A DNA stretch of 64,000 nucleotides from Rhynchospora pubera (GCA_028095005.1 CM051462.1:84951846-85015845); one strand, 5' to 3'. Shown: positions 34,938 to 47,224, counted from the first letter of the stretch. Notes: generated from the sequence alone by a model not told the origin. A program made the numbers and translations.

Positions 34938-35651
34938 GGACAAATTCTGTCACTTTCTTGTGAGCTTCTCATTTGAATAAATAGAGTCTGCAATCTGCAA
35001 TTTTATAAAAGAATAAATGATATTTTTTTGTTTCTTTTATATGTAATAATTGAAACATGTTGAGTGTTTTTTTTTTTGGAGTGGATTTACTGTATTTTAT
35101 TGCTTTTCTAATGAGAAATGGCTGAACTTTTTTTGTTTCTTCTAATGAGTGAACTTCTGTTGTTTCTTCAACATGTTGAAGATCAAATATTTTATCAGAA
35201 ACTTGTAGACGAGGTTGACTCTGCAACACAGTATTTTAGTTGGAAAGCACAATTTATCTTATTTTTTTCTTTTTAAATCCGGAAACAGTTCAGCTTAAAT
35301 AATATAGTGTCTGCCTATAACAAAATTAGAGTAATGCTGAAATCAAACACGATTCAAGACTTGACTATTAAATTTTAAATTATCGATCCAAACTACACAA
35401 TGTGGTCTTCATATTCAAATTTTCTAGAGATCAAAGTTTATATTTTCTCATATTTTTAACTATTTGTTTCGAATTTATAAAAATTGAACGGTCTAGAACT
35501 AATTAGATTGAAGATTTTCTAAAATTATTAAAAAATAAATAAAGTGAAAAATATATAAAAATTTGATGTTCAAGGATTATTGAAACAAATTGAGTGGTTT
35601 AGGTGGCTGTTGTAATATTATAAATTGGGATTCGATTGTGTTTGATAGGCT
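34938..35651. repeat. Duplicated 3'-flank segment, copy 2
   Basis: It matches 4795-5496. It continues without a break through the empty Mutator target (GAAGTATCA at 35652-35660) into the upstream flank of copy C. Open frames in it have no recognisable features. Confidence 0.8.
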
Positions 35652-35660
35652 GAAGTATCA

Positions 35661-37140
35661 AGCATGTTTAAGTGTATGCAGAGTTTCGTAATTTCCAACT
35701 TATCTTTTAATCAAATGTCGGGCGGCGAGTGCCACACAAACATATATAATTTATTGTAATTTAAACAAAAGTTTTACAAAACAGAGCTGGCAGCAAAGTT
35801 TTACTTAGCAGAGCTGATAGCAAGTAAGGTAACTCATTCACCGGATAGTGACGTACAAAACAGAGATTTCTCACGTGCCATAATTTGACTCAGTTAATTT
35901 GTTTTCTCTACTCATCACAATGTGGTAACGTGGTCTTTTCATTCAACTTTTGTTCTTGGATTCACTCACCAGCTGCTGGCCGAGTCTTTGTCCTTACTCC
36001 TCTATTCGCATGCATCCAAGAGATCTCTATAACTCGCCATAATCTGAATCAAAACAATTCTACCCCTTATTTGACTCATATTTAGACCGGTCCAAGCTAG
36101 ATCAGATAATAATGCGAAATAGCATAATTCATGTTATATATTATTGGTAATTCGAAATTAGTACATAATCAGAAACAAACTGGTATGATTTGATCCGAGT
36201 CTGGTACTTAATTTATCTCATCTGAAAAGTATCCTTCTTAAATATGAGAACTAATTCTTGGTCTAGTGTCAAAAGCAATGCAAAAGTTGCGTGTTCGAAA
36301 TCCCGCATGAGGTCTTTTGTAATATTTAAATTCGAAAAACGTTGCAGGGGCTTGGCTACCATCTAATAAAAAAAGAACAAATAATAAAAATAAATAAACA
36401 AATAAATAAAAAACTTGATTTGCTGATTGTGTAGAAAGCGTACGCATTTTCTAGAGAGTGTACTCATATAATAAGTATATTATGACTCTTCCATTAAAGG
36501 TTCCGTTTGGATGCGTTGAGAATAAGGTAGGAAGAAGGAAGAAGGGAAAAAATTTATTGGGAAGGGGTAAATTTATTGGGAAGTGTGTAACTTTTGTGAA
36601 GAGTTTGGATGGTTAGAAATAAATTTATTGGTAAAAAGTGGTTATTCCCTATTCCTTATTCCGGGAAGAAGCCATCCAAACGGAGCCAAAACGAAGAAAT
36701 TGAAGTTAATTCCAGAAAATATATTGATATATTACAGATAATCAGAGGAGGAAAATTATTTTGTGTCATTCTAATTCTAAGCAAATAAAAAAAAGTGAAT
36801 TTTTATGCCACTATCACAGAATTTAAAATAGATAGACATGATTTGATTCATTTATTTCCGAATATTTGACGCATACCAAAACTAAAATGACAAAATGATT
36901 TTTTTTTTTTTGTATCCGTAGAGTAAATAACATATATCTCTAAGCACATAAATATTATATTTGGAGGTTAAAAAATCGTGGTTGAGAAATTTTTGGCACA
37001 AAACTGTTAGCGTTAGATCCTTCTCTATTATGAAAAGAAATCGTAGTTTCCTAAATGAAATAGACATGCTATGTTATGTATCATATCTTTAATTCAAGCT
37101 TGACTATCTTTCAAATCAAATATGATAATTGTTATATGCA
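35661..37140. repeat. Duplicated upstream flank of RNase copy C
   Basis: It matches 9578-10886, plus one MITE insertion (36499-36687). It holds the same SINE-like piece with GTTCGAAATCCC (about 36250-36390). No gene is seen. Confidence 0.75.
36499..36687. mobile_element. MITE with CCGTTTGGAT-type termini
   Basis: GGTTCCGTTTGGATGC on the left and CATCCAAACGGAGCC on the right are inverted. The A-side flank lacks this stretch (about 10430), so insertion followed the duplication. The family recurs at 41767-42155 and 45741-45898. Confidence 0.8.
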
Positions 37141-37235
37141 GCTTACACTCAAAAGTAATATCTGGCGTTTGGTGCGCGGTGTGGATATGCTCTGCATCTC
37201 TCCCCTCTAAACGTGACTATAAATAGATGCATGGT
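37141..37235 (+). promoter_or_regulatory. Proximal promoter of RNase copy C, TATA box at 37217-37225
   Basis: It has the same block as copy A: GCTTACACTCAAAAGTAATA, GCATCTCTCCCCTCTAAACG and CTATAAATA. Confidence 0.7.
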
Positions 37236-37320
37236 TTCAGTTCCATTTTGTCATTCCACACAGAAATAAAAATATTAGGAAGTTCTACTTGTATATTCAT
37301 TAAAAAAAAAAGAGCAAGTG

Positions 37321-38962
37321 ATGAGGAGCGCAACAACATTTGCTTTGGGCGTTGCCTTGCTGTCTGCAATTGCATGCAGTGTAGAAGCCTACGATTTCTT
37401 CTACTTTGTTCAGCAGGTAACATACAAACATGCTTTCTGTATGTAGCAAATTACTATCACTTAGAATACTTTTTTATATATGTATCTGCTATTTAGAGTT
37501 TTGCTATGGTAAGTTGCAATTCACCAAAGCGTCCGTGAGTTGCGCTCAAAATTACGAAATTTAGTTCAAAATGACCGATTTAAACCGTCTAATACGATCT
37601 CCCTATTAAAATCTCCATGAAAATCAAATTTTATATTTTTTTTCGAAATTTTTAAGTATTTATTTCGAATTTTTAAAAACTGTTGTTTTTAAACGGTTCA
37701 GAACTAATTAGATTAATAATTTTCTAAAATTTCAAAAAAATACTTAAAAATTTCGAAAAAATATAAAATTCGGTCTGCATGGAAATTTCAATAGGGAGAT
37801 CGTATTAGACGATTTGGATCGGCCATTTGGTACTTAATATCAAAATTTTAAACGCGACTCACGGATACTTTGGTGAGTTGCAACTCACCATAGCAAAATT
37901 CCTGCTATTTATATCATCGGGACCTTAATTCGTCTCAAATCTAACCTTGAACGGCCACTAATACCACCCCATTTTGGTCCAAAACATTTTGGGCCTTGTT
38001 ATTTGGGCTAAAAACTATAGTTGGTCATATGGCCTTTGGTTAAGAGGATAAAGTTTGTTATACTAAGCTAAACCGGACCTTGAGGCATCAACAAAGGATT
38101 TGGTGGTCAGACAGCATTACATCCTAAATGATTTAATTACTTAATAATTTATCAACAAAGGATTTGGTGGTCATGAATGATGATTTTATGACTCTTTTCA
38201 ATGAAACAGTGGCCAGGATCATATTGTGATACCAGCTCTGGATGCTGCTATCCAACTTATGGAAAGCCCCAATCAGACTTTGAAATTTATGGTCTCTGGC
38301 CGTATTATGCCAATGGTACTTATCCATCTAATTGTGACTCCAACAATGCTTTTAATGCAACAAAGGTAATTAATCATGTTCATTTATGTTCAATAGTTAC
38401 CTTACTAACATAGTATCCATTATTAATATAAGCATTACATTGTTCTTGAAGATTCAAGATATACAAAGTAGCTTACAAACAAACTGGCCATCACTGTATT
38501 GCCCGAGCAGTGACAGTAGCAATCTTTGGGCAAGCGAGTGGGCCACACATGGAACTTGCTCTGAAACTGTGTTAGATGAGCATGCCTACTTCCAGGACGC
38601 TCTTTCTTTCAAGAACCAAACTTTTCTTCTTCAGTGTCTTAAATCCAAAGGTAATACAAAAATATGTGTTAAATATATATAGCCTTTTTTGAAAACTTGA
38701 AATATACTAATTTGTTCAGTAAATTTACACAGCTATTACGCCAAATGGTGGAGCATACATGCTGGACAGCATTACCAATGCTATCACCTCGTGCCTCGGT
38801 CATGTACCAGGGATTGGGTGCAACAAGGATTCTTCGGGCCGTTACCAATTGTATCTGGTGTACCTTTGTATCAACCAATCCGGCACGCTTCTCATGGATT
38901 GCCCTGTTTATCCATCAAGTGGATGCGGTTCATCATCAACAGTCTACTTCCCTTCCTTCTGA
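37321..38962 (+). CDS. RNase T2-family secreted protein, copy C (CAS I His replaced by Tyr)
   Basis: Exons 37321-37416, 38210-38365, 38452-38650 and 38733-38962 give 226 aa with the same phases as copies B and D. The signal peptide is MRSATTFALGVALLSAIAC and the mature start YDFFYF. CAS I is FEIYGLWP (Tyr59 for His) and CAS II is EWATHGTC with Thr for Lys. It differs from B/D by scattered substitutions such as GAYML, CLGHVP and YQLYLVY. Intron 1 (793 bp) contains a complete M1 MITE and the empty site of the pararetrovirus found in copy A; introns 2 and 3 are short (86 and 82 bp). The frame is fully open, with no lesion. A storage or binding role is more likely than RNA digestion, as inference. 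Confidence 0.9.
37446..37454. other. Empty (pre-integration) site of the pararetrovirus
   Basis: GCAAATTAC is present once here, in otherwise matching intron 1 sequence. Copy A has it on both sides of the 7139-bp insertion. Confidence 0.85.
37496..37901. mobile_element. Complete foldback MITE (family M1) in intron 1 of copy C, 406 bp
   Basis: The termini are GAGTTTTGCTATGG and CCATAGCAAAATTC. The element is flanked by the 10-bp repeat CTGCTATTTA (37486-37495 and 37902-37911), which suggests a Mutator-type MITE. It is nearly palindromic throughout. Confidence 0.85.
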
Positions 38963-39770
38963 TGCTGTTCTAAGTTGACATGGTAGTGACTGCTTGGTCC
39001 TATCTCACAAGGACGAATTCTGCGAAATTTTTGTGAGCTTCTCGTTTGAATAAACAGAGTTAGGAATCTGCAATTTTACAAAAGAATAATGGAGTTTTTG
39101 TTTTTTATATATGTAATAATTGAAACATTTTGAGTGTTTTTTTTAGAGTGGGGTTTTCTGTACTTTATTGCTTTTTCTAATGACTGAACTTCTTCTTTTT
39201 TTTCCCCCTCATATCAACAAAACTTTTGCTTTTGTAGTATTTTATATGCCGCATTGAAGCTAAAATGTTTCATCATAGCCAAAACTTGCAGACGAGGTTG
39301 ACTGTAATAGTATTTCAGTTGGAAAGCACGACTTAACATGATTTTACAAATCCTGAAACAGTTCAGTTCAAATAATAAAGTTTCTGCCTACAACAAAATT
39401 GGAACAAATACTCATAAATTTAAATTTGAGTGATAAAACCTGACATATTACGAGGCTTTTAAATTAAAGTACATATGTAATTGTATGTGTCGTCAGAGGC
39501 GTAGGGAACCAGGATTGCAGGGTAGGATAAGCTGAATTGTCTAGGCCTAAGTTTTATTGCACTTTAATAATTTGGGTTTCTAATATTAGAGTAGGTTGGA
39601 CACATCATATAACTAAAGCAGCATGGTATTTTTAACATTTTACACTAATATTTTTTTTCTTGACGTAGGTCAGGCCTATGCCCTCGATCCACTCAGTCAA
39701 TTGGTTTTTTTTTTCTACTCAACACAGAATGTGGTAACGTGGTTTTCCAGTTAACTTTTGTTATTGGATT
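38963..39770. other. 3' flank of copy C, no gene
   Basis: Positions 38990-39400 are a diverged relative of 4795-5150 and 34938-35290, the RNase 3' flank. Beyond that the sequence is AT-rich. Around 39690-39770 it resembles the upstream flank of copies A and C (TTGGATTCACCAGCTGCTGG context), so flank units were shuffled. I see no ORF of note. Confidence 0.6.
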
Positions 39771-40499
39771 AGTGTTTACCAAAAATCCGCCGGGTCGAAC
39801 CCGCCCCACCCCATGGACCGGACCGTCTCGGACCGTCCATGGACCGCGATGGACCGAAGGGTTAGAACGGCGCGGGTCTTCGACGGGTTTGGCCGTCCTT
39901 TCTTAAAATATCCGTGTTAACCCGCTCCATCTTAACCCGTGGACCGAACCGCCTCGCCCCGTCAACCCCTCCAAAATCCGTACTAATCCCGGAAAAAAGA
40001 AGGAGGATAACTTTATATAATTATATTCAAATTTTTTCATCTAATAAAAAAATTACAAATCAAATATAAAAAAACAAAAAAAATAAAAACAGAAAAGATA
40101 AGTAAAAAAAATAAAAGAAAAACGTAAAAGTAAAAAATAAAAGTAATTAACGAAAAATAAAAAACAGAAAAAAAATATTGAAAAAATAACGCACAAAAAA
40201 AACAGCAAAAAAAAACGTTATAGTGATTATATATGTAGTTTAATACTAACGAAAAATAAAAAAAAAGATAATAAAATAAATAAAAACCCGCGGACCGGAC
40301 CGGACTGGACCGTCATAATCCGTGCGGGTTACATGGGACGGGTTTAAGAAGGGTTAGGGTCAAGATTTCTAAAATGGACCGTTCTAACCGGTTCCGTCTT
40401 AACCCGTGGACCGTCCTAACCCGTCCCGTTCTAACCCGTGGACCGCCGCGGGTTGGACCGCCCCGCCCCGCCCCGCCCCGCCCCGTTTGGTAAACACTG
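39771..40499. mobile_element. hAT-like non-autonomous element, GC-rich ends, 729 bp
   Basis: The inverted termini are AGTGTTTACCAAA and TTTGGTAAACACTG, flanked by the direct repeat TATTGGATT (39762-39770 and 40500-40508; 8-9 bp, hAT-like). The unoccupied context TTCTTGGATTCACCAGCTGC exists at 9890-9905. The ends are unusually rich in GGACCG and CCGCCCC repeats (CCCCG repeated at 40459-40485), surrounding an A-rich core (40000-40280). There is no ORF. Confidence 0.75.
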
Positions 40500-40675
40500 T
40501 ATTGGATTCACCAGCTGCTGGCCAAGCCTCATTCGGTATTCATTCTTAATGATGCCATAGGAAAGCAATTCACCCGCAACAGAGGCAGGATAACGTATCT
40601 CGCCATATAATTTTCTTTTAGAGTGTGATCATTGATCGCTGATGTATTCTCATATTCATATTATTATTATTATAA

Positions 40676-42609
40676 ATTTATGACGTGCGATATATCATAT
40701 ATGCAAAAAAAGGACCATGGTATCAAAGACCGGAAATACTTTAATTTCTTAGAGTCCTTAAAATATTAATGCGTTGTCTACAAATTCTTATCATGAGCAA
40801 AACTTTTCTATAAGAAACATAAAAAAAAAAATAGAATGGAGTTTTATCAGCGAATCATTAAAAAAAAAATGAAAAATTAGCGAGCATGGTAGCACACAGC
40901 CTTCTGGCAGTCTTTTTGTAGTTTAGGTGTGTGCTCATGTTTTTGAAATTACTCCCTTACTATTTACTGAAGTCGTACTGACTTGGCTCAGTATATAAAG
41001 TTTATATACGAGGCTTATTATTTAAGTTTACTAATTTTGACTTAGCAAAAAACTTGGCAACATTTTAGACATCTATTATATGTAGGAAACTACTAAAAGT
41101 TAATGTGATGACAAAAAGAAGATTAAGAAATTTTCTTATATTTTATAACCGAACCATAAATATAACCAAGACAACTTTTTTTCGGGTGCTTATTCTTCTA
41201 ATTTTTATATCACTCCTCATGAATATGGAAATTAAATTATATCTGAAGTTCTATACATAAAAAAAAATCAAAACTTTATACGACAAGTTGATATTCAGAA
41301 TAACTTAAAAATTTATTTATCATTTTTAAGTGCATAATATTGGCATAATAAAATCCATGATTATTTTCCATATAAATGTGATGATGTTGGATTAGTTATT
41401 TAAACATATAAAGTCTCGTATTAAAATGTTGTATTTCTGAAGCACCTCAAGTTTATTCTTACAATATAATTTTAATCTAACTTAACTAATCCAATCCAAA
41501 TATAACTTAGTGCACTTATTTTGAATATGCAAAATAACACCTAAATTATCCAGTAGATCACTATATTTTGAATCAAGCAATCCTAGCTAACGAATATTTA
41601 TGTCGGTTCAATCTTGATATATAATAATCCAAACCTGCATAATTCGAGGTATTAATTAGTAATTGGAAATTTGAAATTAATCACAAAAGAACTAGTCTGA
41701 GATCAGACTCTGATACTTATCTGAGCCGGGGATGTTATCAAATTCCGATTAGATTAATCCAAATAAGGGGGTCGTTTGGATTACTTAGAAATAGGAAGAA
41801 TAGCTTCTTTCTAGACATCCAAACAAGTTAGAAATAAGGAGAAAAATAATTTTTTCCTAGGAATAACATCTTCCAACAATTATATATACATAATCTCAAC
41901 AAAATTAGCTAAATACTACTAACTAAATGAAATTTTATGTGCTCTTTAATTAGTACTTTATTTAATATTAAAATAATAATTTTTTATAATTTATTTAAAT
42001 TAATATCAATTTGCTTATTCCTAACTCACCATACAAACAACTTTTCTTATTTCCGGAATAACATCTTTCCACTCTTCCCAAAGTTACACACTTCCCAATA
42101 TTTTCTTCCTAAAATTCTTATTCCTTCCTTATTCTCATACCATCCAAACGGCCCCATTATTTGCTGATTTTCTAGAGAGTATACTCATATCATAATATAT
42201 AATAACGTTTTTCTAAAAATTTTATAGATACATGAATGCTAATCGGAGTAAATAAAAATATAGTTGTGCTTGAAATAACACATAGAGAATATTTTGTGTT
42301 AGTTATACTGTTTGGACATACACTAATTTAATGATTTTGGATGTCTCTTTCATAGACATTATAAAAATGCGCAGAATTTGATTTATTAATTTCTGAAGAC
42401 TGACCGCAAAATAAAATGATAAGAATTCAATAATTTTTGTGTGCACATAGCGTACACGTGTAGCATTTATATCTAGCCAGAAAACAGCTGGCGTTAGATC
42501 CTTCTCTCAGTAAAATATCATAGTTTCTTTAATCAAGTAAGGATGCATTCATTTTTTTAATTCAAGCTTGACTAATCTTGAATATAAAAATCTCATAATG
42601 TTATCACCG
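40676..42609. repeat. Duplicated upstream flank of RNase copy D
   Basis: It matches 23460-24975, with an added MITE at 41767-42155. It is AT-rich with no gene. Confidence 0.8.
41767..42155. mobile_element. MITE with GTTTGGAT-type termini in upstream flank of copy D
   Basis: GGGGGTCGTTTGGAT on the left and ATCCAAACGGCCCC on the right are inverted. It is absent from the copy B flank at about 24500. Confidence 0.75.
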
Positions 42610-42705
42610 GCTTACACTCAAAAGTAATACGTGCGGATTGGTGTGGTGGTGTGATATATATGCTCCGCATCTCTCCACTCTAATCGTGCCTATAAATACA
42701 TGCAT
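42610..42705 (+). promoter_or_regulatory. Proximal promoter of RNase copy D, TATA box at 42690-42698
   Basis: It has the same conserved block as copy B, with a small ATAT expansion before TGCTCCGCATCTCTCC. Confidence 0.7.
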
Positions 42706-42783
42706 AGTTTTTACCTCAAATCACAGACTTAGAAGAGATCATTTCGAAGTTTGAACTTACATATCTATTAAAAAGAGTAAACG

Positions 42784-44241
42784 ATGAAAAGTGCTGCAGC
42801 AATTCTTTTGGCGGTTGCCTTCCTGCTAACAATCGAATCTAGTGTACAAGCCTACGATTTCTTCTACTTTGTTCAGCAGGTACATACATACATACAAACA
42901 TACATCTTTCTGTATGCCTGGTACATCACATTACCATAGAATCCTGAATCTTTTTTGTATATTTGAACCTTTTATCTCAAGTCGAAACCAGAACAGCCAC
43001 TAAACCCCCCTTGACATGCATTCATTCCAAATTTTTTTTTTGAATGAAATTTCAAATAAAGTTAATCATGCACCAGATGCTTGATTCCTCGAAGTAAAAT
43101 TTGTTAGGATAGCATTATATCTCAACTGATTTACTTAAATTAATCACTTAATTAGTTCCTTGTCACAATAGTAGATGTTATCAATTTATCATTCATGAAT
43201 GACGACTCTACAACTAATTTTATTGAAACAGTGGCCTGGATCATATTGCGATACCAGCTCCGGCTGTTGCTACCCAACTTATGGAAAGCCCCAATCAGAT
43301 TTTGCTATTTATGGTCTCTGGCCGTACTATACTAATGGTACTTATCCATCTAACTGTGACTCCAACAATCCTTTTAATGCAACGAAGGTAATTTATCTTG
43401 TTCATCTATGTTTCAAAGTTACCAATTAAAATACTTAAATAACCTAACATTCTGTGTGACGTATGTCAAATCATCTATCATCTGTAATATTATCTAATGC
43501 CTTCGGCTCAAGTGCATTTTAGCATTAAAGTACATCCATTGACGAATTAGCTTATTTGACATGCATAAACTTATTACAATGAGAGTGGTATTTATTCTTT
43601 GAAAATTGAAGTGATCATACTGCTTGGAGTGGACCTTTCTGTCTTGTTAAGTTTATAAGTTCCCAAGTGACAAAAAAAATAAAAAGTTTTAACCTACAAA
43701 GAAATCCTTCATTACTGGAAACATACATCGTGCTTGCAGATTCAAGATATACAAAGTAGCTTACAAACCAACTGGCCATCGCTGTATTGCCCAAGCAGTA
43801 ACAGTAGCTCTCTTTGGACAAATGAATGGGCCACACATGGAACTTGCTCTGAAACTGTGTTAGATGAGCATGCTTACTTCCAAGATGCTCTTTCTTTCAA
43901 GAACCAAACTTTTCTTCTTCAGTGTCTTAAATCCAAAGGTAATGCAAAATATGTACTATTAGTATATATAGCCTTATGAAAAGTACTAACTTGTTCAGTA
44001 AATTTCTACAGCTATTACGCCAAATGGTGGATCATACATGCTCGACAGCATTACCAATGCTATCACCTCATGCGTCGGCCATGTACCAGGGATTGGGTGC
44101 AACAAGGATTCATCGGGTCGTTACCAATTGGATCTGGTGTACCTTTGTATCAACCAATCTGGTACACTTCTGATGGATTGCCCTGTTTATCCATCAAGTG
44201 GATGTGGTTCATCATCAGCAGTCTACTTCCCTTCTTTTTGA
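42784..44241 (+). CDS. RNase T2-family secreted protein, copy D (CAS I His replaced by Tyr)
   Basis: Exons 42784-42879, 43232-43387, 43740-43938 and 44012-44241 (GT-AG introns of 352, 352 and 73 bp) give 226 aa. The product is almost identical to copy B, with a few changes in the signal peptide (MKSAAAILLAVAFLLTIESS). CAS I is FAIYGLWP with Tyr59 in place of the catalytic His; CAS II is EWATHGTC with Thr at the usual Lys position. Flanks on both sides also match copy B, so B and D arose by duplication of a larger unit. The frame is intact and the promoter block is conserved. It probably has the same non-ribonuclease role as B, as inference. Confidence 0.9.
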
Positions 44242-44451
44242 TGTTGTTGGAAGTGGAGGTGGGATGTGATCATGGGCTCACAGCTTGATCCCGTCCCACA
44301 TGAAAAAATGTCGCGTTCTTGTGAGTTTCTGTTGTGAATAAATAGTGTCTGCATCATTTTGAGTTGTTGCAAGACAATAATTCCAGTTTTGTGTTTTTTT
44401 TTGTACATATGTAATAAGAGCATTGGGATAACAAGACAATAAATACCATGT

Positions 44452-44640
44452 GGTCTAGTAGTTCGGTTGGTAAGAGCATTTGACTCTTTTAAGAGATCCA
44501 GGATTCAAGTCCGCATGCGTGCGGTAGGCTTCGTGAGCCAGTGTAAAATTTCAGCCATATATACAAGAAATGAACAGGGTTGGATGTCATTTCTAGCCTA
44601 TCCCAACCTTGTTTGGTATAAAAGGCTCTAACTTTACTTT
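44452..44640 (+). mobile_element. tRNA-derived SINE relic, second copy
   Basis: TGGTCTAGTAGTTCGGTTGG (A-box region) and GGATTCAAGTCC (B-box) are better preserved here than in the copy at 26822. The tail region matches too. Confidence 0.55.
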
Positions 44641-45125
44641 TATGTAATAATGGAAACATTTAGAATGATTTTTTTGAGAGGGTTTTAAGATGCTTGTTTA
44701 TATTATAATGACTGATCTTCTGGTTTCTCATATTAACAAAAATTGCTTTTGCAATTTTTTTTATATAACTGCATTGAAGCTCATAGAAACACTGGCCAAA
44801 ACCATACGGTTCTACAATTAATCATCGGTTCTTATACACCAAACTATGTGCCTATTATGTTCCTAGTTTTCGATTTTTGGAACTTTATTTGTGACCAGGT
44901 AAAGGCATCCTCAATATATTTGTGCTTTCTTGTAATTTTTATCGAGTTTAAGATTCTAAAGTGTGACGCTGAGAACATTTAACATTTTGTGTTATGACTA
45001 GGTCAATGCAATATAAGTTTTCTGAGAAATAGGTCTGACAAATTTCTATATGATGAACCGGCCGCCTTTTATGTTTCACTTTCTTTTGTAACTCGAAACC
45101 TGTGGGTTGAGTAATGCTTCATATG
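44641..45125. repeat. Duplicated 3' flank of copy D
   Basis: It matches 27011-27493. The match stops where the CACTA end begins on the B side. No gene is assigned. Confidence 0.75.
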
Positions 45126-45600
45126 CTTATGTTTTACATTAGCAAGCTCATCATTACTAAATTTCGTTGAAGTCATTAAAAAATATTGAAGTGAGCATGG
45201 GAGGCAAATTTTCCTTTATTCTTTCTTCCCTTTCTCGAGTAAAATACGTTACTGCATGTTGACAGGTCTCAAGAATTAGTTGTAGGATGGAACTCAGGGT
45301 TGAGAATTTGAGATGTAGTTGCACACTGGAAAGTTTACTTATTGGATATTGAAACCCAAACAATCACGTTGGATATCAGATTAGAAAGATGTTGATGAAG
45401 TTGCAAAATTATACATGTTCAAAGGATTTATTAGAGATTATTTCCCCTCAAATAAATCAAAATTTGTTTTAAAACTTATTAACAACAATGACATTAAGAT
45501 ATGTAACTTGGGTAAATTTGTATATCCTATCTATGTATAAACCTCTGTTTATTGCTGATTTCTCTTCAGTCGTCATAAACAGATGTTGGCAACCACATTT
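45126..45600. other. Gene-free stretch
   Basis: AT-rich single-copy-looking sequence between the RNase cluster and a LINE tail. I see no gene or repeat structure. Confidence 0.5.
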
Positions 45601-45619
45601 TGTCTTATGAATTCTATCT

Positions 45620-46877
45620 ATGTTATATATGGTTTTGTCAATAGCACAAGTTTGGGGAAATGGTAATCCCAATTTCAAACTTACTAGAGGGACTTCTGAT
45701 AGACTTAGAAGAGAAAAATATAAAGCTATAGATATACTTAGGCTCCGTTTGGATGCAAGAAGAAGAAGAAGAAGAAGGGAAGAAGGGAAGAAAAAAAATT
45801 ATAAACAATCCAAACTCTTCACAAAATTACACACTTCCCAATACTTCTTCCCACTTCTTCTCTTCTTCCCTTCTTCCCACACCTATCCAAACGCACCCTT
45901 AGAAACTTAAATCTTTCAAGTGAAGAAGATAGCTTTTTTTAGAATTGGGACAAATCTGGTTCTTATACTGTCAAGTCTATGTATAATTTTCTAAATAATG
46001 GTGGCACAAATATTATTTGGAAAGATTCTGTTTGGAAGCTAAATTGCCCACTTAAGTGCAAGTTGTTTATGTGGCTAGTCTACATAACAAAATATTAACT
46101 AGGGATAATCTCATTATTAAAGGTTGGCAATGTAATAATTATTGTAACTTTTGTAATCAAATGAAAAACGTTGACAATCTTTTCCTTCATTGTAGCCATG
46201 CTACTCTTTTCTGGAATACTATAAAAGAAAGTATTCCAAATGGTTACCCATTGGATTTTACTTCTATTTCCTATTTTTGGGTTTCTACCTCCTTTCTGGT
46301 TAAAGAACGAAGTTTTTTCTTTAAAAATCTCCTAGCTGCTTGGGTATGGGTCAAGTGGAATGAAAGAAATAAATTAACTTTCAATAACACAAATGGTCAA
46401 AACTCATACACCCTAAGCATAGCAGCTTTTAACCTTTATCATATTTGGACAGGCGTCAGAACAGGTTTGGAGAACATAATTAGGAGGGCTGACAACTACA
46501 GGAATGGAGCTAGCGCCAGAACAAACACCGGTACAAGCACTGGTACAGGACTTGGCTTTCGTACTGGTACAACTTCTGATATAGGAGGGGTTCTAGAGGA
46601 TGAGGATTTACTTGGGGATTAACAGCTTGTTTCAGTAGTTGTTGTAGTAGGTTGGGTTTTATATTTGTAGGGAATGTTTTCCTGTTTCGTACCTAGTCTT
46701 TGTTTTAAATCACCTCTCGTGATTGTCTTGTTTCCTTTTTTGGCACCTAGTTTTTCACTTTTTTTGTTTTAAATCGCCTCTGGTGATTGCATCGTTTTCT
46801 TTTTCTTTGTAAAACTTTGGTTGCATCAGCAAAGCATGCAAGCCTTTTGGCTTCTTTAAAAAAAAAGAAAAAAAGAA
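45620..46877 (+). mobile_element. LINE 3' end (RT zinc-binding domain) with A-rich tail
   Basis: On the plus strand, 45946-46080 reads WDKSGSYTVKSMYNFL and KLNCPLKCKLFMWL. After a frame change, 46056-46622 carries CNFCNQMKNVDNLFLHC, the zinc-binding module at the C-terminus of plant LINE ORF2, plus WNERNKLTF and a TGTSTGTG-rich end. A 3' untranslated region follows, with a GCCTTTTGGCTTCTTT-type end and an A-rich tail at 46857-46877. A MITE (45741-45898) has inserted upstream. The element is 5'-truncated and frame-broken. Confidence 0.8.
45741..45898. mobile_element. Tourist-like MITE in the LINE, TSD TTA
   Basis: GGCTCCGTTTGGATGC and ATCCAAACGCACCC are inverted. The TTA target duplication (45738-45740 and 45899-45901) fits the PIF/Harbinger group. 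The interior is a GAAGAA/TTCTTC foldback. Confidence 0.75.
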
Positions 46878-47033
46878 ATTACATGTTCCGTCAAATGGTT
46901 TTGATCGTTATCCATGGGGCTTAAAATTGCCCATTTTATTAATTCCTATAAAATTAGCTCCTAGGTGTGGAAAACGATAAATGAAGTACATTTTGTGGTT
47001 CACTGATCCATGACAAAGGTTCCAATGTTCTCA

Positions 47034-47224
47034 GGGGTGTGTTTGGCAACAACGCCGAACTAGTAGTTCGCGAACAACTCTAGTTCGCGAGTGCCAAACA
47101 ACCCATGAACTGGCGCGAACAAAGAATTGTGGGCTTGTTCTTAGTTCCTCGATTTTGGGGAACTAGAAAAGTTGTTCGTGAACAAGATGTTCATCTCTTG
47201 TTCACCATGTTGCCAAACACACCC
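47034..47224. mobile_element. Foldback MITE with GGTGTGTTTGGCAACA termini
   Basis: GGGGTGTGTTTGGCAACAA on the left and TTGCCAAACACACCC on the right. The interior contains TAGTTCGCGAACAACT inverted copies. The TSD is unclear. Confidence 0.75.
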
